A program made the translations under genes and the position numbers. 5,444 bases of DNA. It comes from Hyphomicrobium_A sp943371625 (GTDB taxonomy: Bacteria > Pseudomonadota > Alphaproteobacteria > Rhizobiales > Hyphomicrobiaceae). The stretch spans positions 1 to 5,444 of the forward strand of contig CALRVN010000277.1 of assembly GCA_943371625.1 (NCBI GenBank), read 5' to 3'. The notes under the pieces are model-generated. The model worked only from the letters and a program-made list of their open reading frames with translations, was not told the origin of the DNA and did no database searches. Each line of letters starts with the position of its first letter. Positions within the stretch are counted from its first letter, which is position 1. Positions 1 through 3,649 of the stretch are shown one piece after another.

Positions 1-274
1 AGCCGCCCGGAGAATCGAGGCGGAAGATGATGCGGTCGGTATCGTCCTTGTTCTTCGTGAAGGCATTGACGATCTGCGCCGCCATCCCGCGCCGGATCTC
101 GCCCTTCCACACCATGACCAGCGTGTTCGGGTGATCGTGCATCCGGCCGTAGGTGAGCTTGCCCGCATGACCGCCGGCAGCATTGGCGGCCGAAGCGCCG
201 AGCACGCACGTAAGGACGAGGAACAACGCAGCCCTCAACATTGATGCGCGACTGTTGGCGACGGTCTGCAGCAT
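1..274 (-). CDS. Secreted ClpP/SppA-fold (COG3904-like) protein, N-terminal fragment
   Basis: This is the first 91 codons of a gene that leaves the window at base 1. The start at 274 is chosen because a GGGGAGA ribosome site lies 6 nt upstream; a second in-frame Met at codon 12 (239-241) is an alternative. Residues 1-33 form a Sec signal peptide: a basic start with arginines, a hydrophobic core (LRAALFLVLTCVLG) and a probable cleavage site after ASAANA. The mature part begins AGGHAGKLTYGRM and continues to a predicted strand ending in FRLDSPGG at the window edge. The SPGG turn after a hydrophobic strand is typical of the crotonase/ClpP/SppA fold, where it helps form the oxyanion hole, and it resembles the predicted periplasmic COG3904 family. 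Catalytic residues would lie beyond the edge, so protease activity cannot be judged. The family call is inferred from the signal peptide plus this one motif. Confidence 0.6.
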   Translation of the reverse strand, partial: MLQTVANSRASMLRAALFLVLTCVLGASAANAAGGHAGKLTYGRMHDHPNTLVMVWKGEIRRGMAAQIVNAFTKNKDDTDRIIFRLDSPGG

Positions 275-280
275 GACAAC

Positions 281-287
281 TCTCCCC
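281..287 (-). promoter_or_regulatory. Ribosome binding site of the secreted ClpP-fold gene
   Basis: On the minus strand GGGGAGA lies 6 nt before the ATG at 274. This decides the upstream Met over the Met at codon 12, and it keeps the full arginine-containing n-region of the signal peptide. Confidence 0.6.
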
Positions 288-384
288 GAGCGATCGGCGC
301 ATTCTAGCGCAGGGGAGACGCGTGGGCTGTTCCCGCCGTTACTTTATCTTGGCTCCGTCCGGCCGGGTAGGGCGCTCGTTTCAA

Positions 385-419
385 TCGGCGCGCGCCGAAT
401 TCATCGGCTCTTCTGCCGA
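385..419 (-). terminator. Nested hairpins after the Shedu gene, possible terminator
   Basis: Reading the minus strand just past the Shedu stop, the arms TCGGC-GCCGA-TCGGC-GCCGA occur at 419-415, 408-404, 398-394 and 389-385. The last pair belongs to a perfect 14-bp palindrome, TCGGCGCGCGCCGA (385-398). The arms can pair in more than one register. No run of T follows, so this is not a classical intrinsic terminator. It may still slow polymerase or protect the 3' end of the transcript. Confidence 0.3.
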
Positions 420-422
420 CCA

Positions 423-1586
423 TCAGTCTTTGGTAATAAACTTTGCGCGTTCCAGCAGTTCGTCGAAGGTCAGGATTTCAAGCGTACGGGTGTCGCGCCG
501 GAAAAGCTCAAAAGTGTCTCGCTTGACCATCGCCTCGCGGCGGTTGCCGGACTGTTCAAATTCCGTAGAGCTGCCGATCACCAGAATCGTCTTTGCGTCG
601 CGGGTCCGCGCCTCTAAACGGCGCGTGCCAGACTTGTCGAAGTGCTCACCGGTCTGGGCCGCCGCAAGCCACTCTGCCTTCTGCTCAAGAACCTGGGACA
701 CTGCATCCATGAAGTCGTTGCTGAACCGCCATGTCCCCGCGCGACCAGCTCTGCGATTTTGGAAGATAGGTGTGTCCGGCTTTTTGATTTCGACGAGCAC
801 GGTGTAATCGGTGAAATTCATTAGAAAATCGACGGTGGGCTTGTCGCGGTTATCGGTCCCTGCCGTGCCCACGACCATTTCTCGCCCAAAGGGACGCATG
901 ATCCGATAATCGAGCCCATAACCGAAGACCCAACTTTGCTTCTCGAAAAAGTCTTGCCATTGGGGCTCGGTCCACGAACTCGAACCGAGCTGCGCAGTAA
1001 ACTCCTCCAACGCCTGGCGGCGACCCAAGAGTAGATTGATCTCTTCTTGGCTGAGATCGGCGTAGAGCGAACGAAATAGAGACTCGCGGTCACTGTCGCC
1101 TAGCCTCTTGATCCGCTCGATCAACGAGCGGTCGCTGGCATCAGTGATGATCTTCGGCCCATGGCCTACCGAGATATCCTCGATATGGAAGCCACGTTCG
1201 TTCGACAAATCGATGAACTTAATGCGATTGAGGAATTCAAGTAGACGCTCAAACTCCCCAGACCTGAACGTAAACGCCTGCTTCTCGTCGCCCTGATACC
1301 AACCTCCTTTGCGCGACTGGAAGGTCTGCAAGCTCAGGCGCTTAATTCCGGAGTCGTCTTGGCTGACCAGCGCCGTGACTTGAGTTTTCCGCTGATCGCC
1401 GGTTAATCGCAGACAGAGGGCGCCCCCGATTTCTCCCAGAACGGCTCGCTGGGTGCCTTCGAATACTGCATGGGCTAGACGCACGCGTTCCGGGTTTATG
1501 CGTCCCTCTTCAAAGACTTTGCTGAGGTACGTCTTTCCCTCCTTGCGGAGTTCAAAGTATTTTTTCTCCTCGTCGTCCACGGACAT
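423..1586 (-). CDS. sduA: Shedu anti-phage defence nuclease SduA (DUF4263)
   Basis: The protein has 387 residues, near the usual size of Shedu proteins. Shedu is a single-gene anti-phage system whose C-terminal DUF4263 domain is a PD-(D/E)xK nuclease acting on DNA in the cytoplasm. The family core runs from about residue 185 to the end. It opens with RRQALEEFTAQL, then the signature EPQWQDFFEKQSWVFGYGL (207-225). The nuclease centre follows: D253 in PTVDFL, and E266 and K268 in LVEIKKP. Q298 in SQVLEQ fits the conserved helix behind the site. No catalytic residue seems lost. Residues 1-180 form a separate, mostly beta N-terminal region with no motif I can name; it probably senses or regulates. 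The start at 1586 is preferred because GGTGGA lies 7 nt upstream. The frame stays open to an ATG at 1715, but that would add 43 unconvincing residues and overlap the moxR stop. The gene lies 97 nt behind moxR on the same strand. Its GC content is visibly lower than its neighbours' (sampled 60-base blocks 42-55% against 63-73%), which suggests horizontal acquisition. Confidence 0.88.
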   Translation of the reverse strand: MSVDDEEKKYFELRKEGKTYLSKVFEEGRINPERVRLAHAVFEGTQRAVLGEIGGALCLRLTGDQRKTQVTALVSQDDSGIKRLSLQTFQSRKGGWYQGDEKQAFTFRSGEFERLLEFLNRIKFIDLSNERGFHIEDISVGHGPKIITDASDRSLIERIKRLGDSDRESLFRSLYADLSQEEINLLLGRRQALEEFTAQLGSSSWTEPQWQDFFEKQSWVFGYGLDYRIMRPFGREMVVGTAGTDNRDKPTVDFLMNFTDYTVLVEIKKPDTPIFQNRRAGRAGTWRFSNDFMDAVSQVLEQKAEWLAAAQTGEHFDKSGTRRLEARTRDAKTILVIGSSTEFEQSGNRREAMVKRDTFELFRRDTRTLEILTFDELLERAKFITKD

Positions 1587-1593
1587 TCTCCGG

Positions 1594-1599
1594 TCCACC
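1594..1599 (-). promoter_or_regulatory. Probable ribosome binding site of the Shedu gene
   Basis: GGTGGA on the minus strand lies 7 nt before the ATG at 1586. A GGAGA also touches the ATG but is too close to act as a Shine-Dalgarno. An in-frame GTG four codons upstream overlaps this site and is less likely as the start. Confidence 0.45.
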
Positions 1600-1683
1600 G
1601 TTCTGCACCCGAAGAAATCACGCTGGCGTTTCCCACACAACTCCGGCTGGGCTGGCTCCCGGTTTTCAGGTTTAAAAGGCAGC

Positions 1684-2529
1684 CTACTCCCCGCGCCGCC
1701 GTGCCATGAAGGCAATCCGCTCGAACAGGTGCATGTCCTGCTCGTTCTTCACCAGCGCCCCCGCGAGCGGCGGGATCAGCTTGCGCGCATCGTTCTCGCG
1801 CAGCGTCTCCGCCGACACGTCCTCGTTGAGCAGCAACTTCAGCCAGTCCAGTAGCTCGGACGTGGACGGCTTCTTCTTGATCCCCGGCATCTCGCGGATC
1901 TCATAGAAGATCCGCATCGCCTCCGAGACCAGCCGCCCCTTGAGCCCCGGGAAGTGCACCTCGACGATTTGCTGCATCGTCTCGTCGTCCGGGAACTTGA
2001 TGTAGTGGAAGAAGCAGCGGCGCAGGAACGCGTCCGGCAGCTCCTTCTCGTTGTTCGACGTGATGATGACCACCGGCCGGTTCGTCGCCTTCACCGTCTC
2101 GCCGGTCTCGTAGACGAAGAACTCCATGCGATCGAGCTCTTGCAGCAGGTCGTTGGGGAACTCGATGTCCGCCTTGTCGATCTCGTCGATCAGCAGCACC
2201 GGCCGGACTTCCCGGTCGAACGCCTCCCACAGCTTGCCGCGCTTGATGTAGTTCTTGATGTCGTGCACCCGCGGGTCGCCGAGCTGGCTGTCCCGCAGGC
2301 GGGAGACGGCGTCGTACTCGTAGAGGCCCTGGTGGGCCTTGGTGGTCGATTTTATATGCCACTCGATGATCGGCACCCCGAGGGCGTCGGCCACCTCGAG
2401 GGCCAGCGCCGTCTTCCCGGTGCCGGGCTCCCCCTTGATCAGCAGCGGCCGGGACAGGGTGATGGCGGCGTTGACGGCGACCTTGAGGTCGTCGGTCGCC
2501 ACGTAGCGGCGCGTTCCTTCGAACTTCAT
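1684..2529 (-). CDS. MoxR-family AAA+ ATPase
   Basis: This is a complete 281-residue cytoplasmic AAA+ ATPase of the MoxR clade. These ATP-driven chaperones usually work with a VWA-domain partner to mature or remodel protein complexes. Visible motifs are Walker A GEPGTGKT (33-40), Walker B VLLIDEIDKAD (111-121), sensor 1 around IITSNNEKELP (155-165), the arginine-finger stretch FLRRCFFHY (168-176), and a sensor-2 region near KKPSTSELLDW (218-228). The start at 2529 gives MKFEGTRRYVATDD, the typical beginning of this subfamily. An ATG 17 codons upstream would add a proline-rich tail not expected in the family. The best ribosome site, AAAGGA at 2543-2548, is 13 nt away, which is rather far. In alphaproteobacteria this gene is normally followed by a CoxE-like VWA gene, but here the next gene is Shedu. 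The family is certain; the client complex is unknown. Confidence 0.92.
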   Translation of the reverse strand: MKFEGTRRYVATDDLKVAVNAAITLSRPLLIKGEPGTGKTALALEVADALGVPIIEWHIKSTTKAHQGLYEYDAVSRLRDSQLGDPRVHDIKNYIKRGKLWEAFDREVRPVLLIDEIDKADIEFPNDLLQELDRMEFFVYETGETVKATNRPVVIITSNNEKELPDAFLRRCFFHYIKFPDDETMQQIVEVHFPGLKGRLVSEAMRIFYEIREMPGIKKKPSTSELLDWLKLLLNEDVSAETLRENDARKLIPPLAGALVKNEQDMHLFERIAFMARRRGE

Positions 2530-2753
2530 CGGCGGGGAGGGGTCCTTTAAGGGGCGAGGGGAGAGGCCCAACGGGCGCAACGGGTTGCCACCGACATTAC
2601 GAGGCGCCGGGCTTCAGGAGCAAGCCGGGGTACGGGGAGGCGATGCCGCAAGGGACTTGCCTCCTTTCCGGGCCAACCCCACCTACCCAGACCGATTCCT
2701 GGCCACTGTCTTTTCCTGTCCCGTCCGCAACTTAATGACGTCCGCGGAACGCC

Positions 2754-2782
2754 TTGACAGAAGTCGCCTCTGCCGCCAATAG
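2754..2782 (+). promoter_or_regulatory. Candidate sigma-70-type promoter for dksA
   Basis: A perfect TTGACA -35 (2754-2759, preceded by C as in alphaproteobacterial CTTGAC boxes) is followed after 17 nt by CAATAG (2777-2782), a poor -10. If it is used, the leader would be about 65 nt. The -35 is convincing but the -10 is not. Confidence 0.3.
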
Positions 2783-2843
2783 GAGGCGCCTAAAGCAGCT
2801 TGTTACCCGCCGGTTGAGGGGCCGGCCGTCTCTTAAGCCTCAA

Positions 2844-2849
2844 GGGAGG
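2844..2849 (+). promoter_or_regulatory. Ribosome binding site of dksA
   Basis: GGGAGG lies 5 nt before the ATG at 2855. This strong site supports the long form of the protein with its Lys-rich tail. Confidence 0.7.
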
Positions 2850-2854
2850 CACGG

Positions 2855-3478
2855 ATGGGCAAGCAAAAGGACAAGAAGTCCAAGAAGGCGAAGCCAGCGA
2901 GCCGCGCCGTGGAAGCGCGCGCGCCCAAGGCAGACAGCCATAAGGCTCCCAAAACCAAAGCAGCCTCGAGTCAAAGGGCCGGTGACAAGAAGACTGTCGA
3001 AAGACAGGGTGTCGAGAAGCAGAAGGTTGCGGGGAATAAGATGACGGCACGCGCCAAGTCTTCGTCGATTGTGCTGCCACCCGACTATCGTCCGTCGGAG
3101 GACGAGCCGTTCATGAACGAGCGCCAGCGGATGTATTTCCGCAATAAGCTGCGCGCGTGGAAGGAAGAGATCATCGGCCAGACGCGCGAGACGCTGATGG
3201 GGCTGCACGAGGAATCGACGCAGCACGCCGATCTTGCCGACCGCGCCACCTCCGAGACCGACCGCGCGCTCGAGCTCCGCGCCCGTGATCGCCAGCGCAA
3301 GCTTGTCGGCAAGATCGACGCCGCCTTGGCGCGCATCGAGGACGGCTCCTACGGTTATTGCGAGGAGACCGGCGAGCCGATCGGCTTGAAGCGTCTCGAC
3401 GCCCGCCCGATCGCAACCCTCTCGGTCGAGGCGCAGGAGCGCCACGAGCGCCGCGAACGCGTCTACCGCGAAGACTGA
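2855..3478 (+). CDS. dksA: RNA polymerase-binding transcription factor DksA, extended N-terminus
   Basis: The 207-residue protein is a DksA/TraR-family factor. It enters the RNA polymerase secondary channel and, with ppGpp, reprograms transcription in the stringent response. The family core begins near YRPSEDEPFMNERQ (78-91). The coiled coil follows, and its tip HADLADRATSE keeps both acidic residues, D126 and D129, aligned with E. coli D71 and D74, plus A131 matching A76. The C-terminal globule YGYCEETGEPIGLKRLDARP keeps only C169. The other three zinc ligands are T172, S190 and A193 by spacing, so zinc binding is unlikely. This is usual in alphaproteobacterial DksA. Residues 1-62 form a low-complexity Lys/Ala tail that is longer than in E. 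coli DksA (151 residues in total) and is probably disordered. The gene is divergent from moxR and convergent with the mechanosensitive channel gene, so it is probably monocistronic. Confidence 0.93.
   Translation: MGKQKDKKSKKAKPASRAVEARAPKADSHKAPKTKAASSQRAGDKKTVERQGVEKQKVAGNKMTARAKSSSIVLPPDYRPSEDEPFMNERQRMYFRNKLRAWKEEIIGQTRETLMGLHEESTQHADLADRATSETDRALELRARDRQRKLVGKIDAALARIEDGSYGYCEETGEPIGLKRLDARPIATLSVEAQERHERRERVYRED
3031..3043 (+). promoter_or_regulatory. Possible internal translation start of dksA
   Basis: GGGGA (3031-3035) lies 5 nt before the in-frame ATG at 3041 (Met63). Starting there would give a 145-residue DksA of about classical length, without the Lys-rich tail. The upstream start also has a good site, so two isoforms are possible. 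The sequence cannot decide this. Confidence 0.3.
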
Positions 3479-3484
3479 GTTCTC

Positions 3485-3500
3485 AGGGGTTCGAACCCCT
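3485..3500. repeat. Perfect 16-bp palindrome after dksA
   Basis: AGGGGTTCGAACCCCT starts 7 bp past the dksA stop and can fold as a 6-bp stem with a TCGA loop. It shares its last five bases with the left arm of the longer inverted repeat. No T-run follows, so its role as a terminator is uncertain. Confidence 0.6.
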
Positions 3501-3529
3501 CACCCGAAAGCTCATTGCATTCGCTTCCG

Positions 3530-3550
3530 ACCTCTCCCGCCGGGAGAGGT
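3530..3550. repeat. Inner hairpin 1 of the compound repeat
   Basis: ACCTCTCCCG and CGGGAGAGGT are 10-bp perfect complements around a single central C, so a real hairpin would open the innermost pairs as its loop. It has the same core as inner hairpin 2. Confidence 0.7.
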
Positions 3551-3578
3551 TAGACCTCACCCACGGCACTTCCCTTAG

Positions 3579-3599
3579 CCTCTCCCCGTTGGGGAGAGG
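3579..3599. repeat. Inner hairpin 2 of the compound repeat
   Basis: CCTCTCCCC and GGGGAGAGG form a 9-bp stem with a GTT loop. The stem can be extended by a G-T wobble and an A-T pair. Neither strand has a U-tract after it. Confidence 0.7.
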
Positions 3600-3649
3600 T
3601 TGCGCGACATGCGTGAAGCATGAGCGCGGGTGAGGGGCCAATCGGCTTT

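Larger units (their letters stand above)
2530..2854. other. Divergent intergenic region, moxR / dksA
   Basis: These 325 bp separate the divergent moxR and dksA starts and must hold both promoters. I see no convincing coding frame. The part next to moxR is purine-rich on the plus strand (2531-2570). An imperfect hairpin at 2607-2629 (GGCTT / AAGCC arms, 7-nt loop) has no T-tract. A weak sigma-70-like box lies at 2754. GGCCGGCC (2820-2827) is a short GC palindrome with no evident role. Confidence 0.6.
3496..3637. repeat. Compound inverted repeat (REP-like intergenic element)
   Basis: This 142-bp element lies between the convergent dksA and channel genes. The outer arms are 11-bp perfect complements, CCCCTCACCCG (3496-3506) and CGGGTGAGGGG (3627-3637). 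A second layer pairs GCTCAT (3510-3515) with ATGAGC (3620-3625). Two related hairpins sit inside, each built on CCTCTCCC/GGGAGAGG. Such CCCTCACCC...CCTCTCCCC palindromes are common between genes in Hyphomicrobiales and relatives, and they probably spread with help from transposases encoded elsewhere. Here the element may also act as a two-way terminator or mRNA stabiliser. Copies elsewhere in the genome cannot be seen from this window. Confidence 0.75.

Noticed and set aside
301..306. TAGAAT as a -10 box for the secreted ClpP-fold gene
   Set aside because: No acceptable -35 lies 16-18 nt upstream (CAGCCC at 17 nt), so it was not called as a promoter.
324..1660. Imperfect direct repeats flanking Shedu (GGGCTGTTCCCG at 324 and GGGCTGGCTCCCGG at 1649)
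   Set aside because: Only the first six bases match without gaps, which is expected by chance in GC-rich spacers. This is not evidence of target-site duplication.
1587..1715. 43-residue N-terminal extension of Shedu from the ATG at 1715
   Set aside because: It would overlap the moxR 3' end by 32 nt and reads as translated spacer. Met44 has a better placed ribosome site and starts a plausible charged helix.
1954..2550. 198-codon open frame on the plus strand opposite moxR
   Set aside because: It is the complement of a strongly conserved AAA+ gene, with low-complexity V/L/R/D composition and no family motif.
2607..2629. Hairpin with GGCTT/AAGCC arms in the moxR-dksA spacer
   Set aside because: It has five pairs plus a mismatch and no T-tract, and it lies upstream of both genes. 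There is no support for a terminator or riboswitch.
2840..3445. 201-codon open frame antisense to dksA
   Set aside because: The DksA motifs on the plus strand are unambiguous; this frame is Leu/Arg-rich and has no motif.
3485..3510. tRNA gene fragment suggested by GGTTCGAACCCC
   Set aside because: The T-arm would have only three to four pairs with a 7-nt loop, and the upstream bases are dksA coding sequence with no anticodon or D-arm. It is better read as a plain palindrome.
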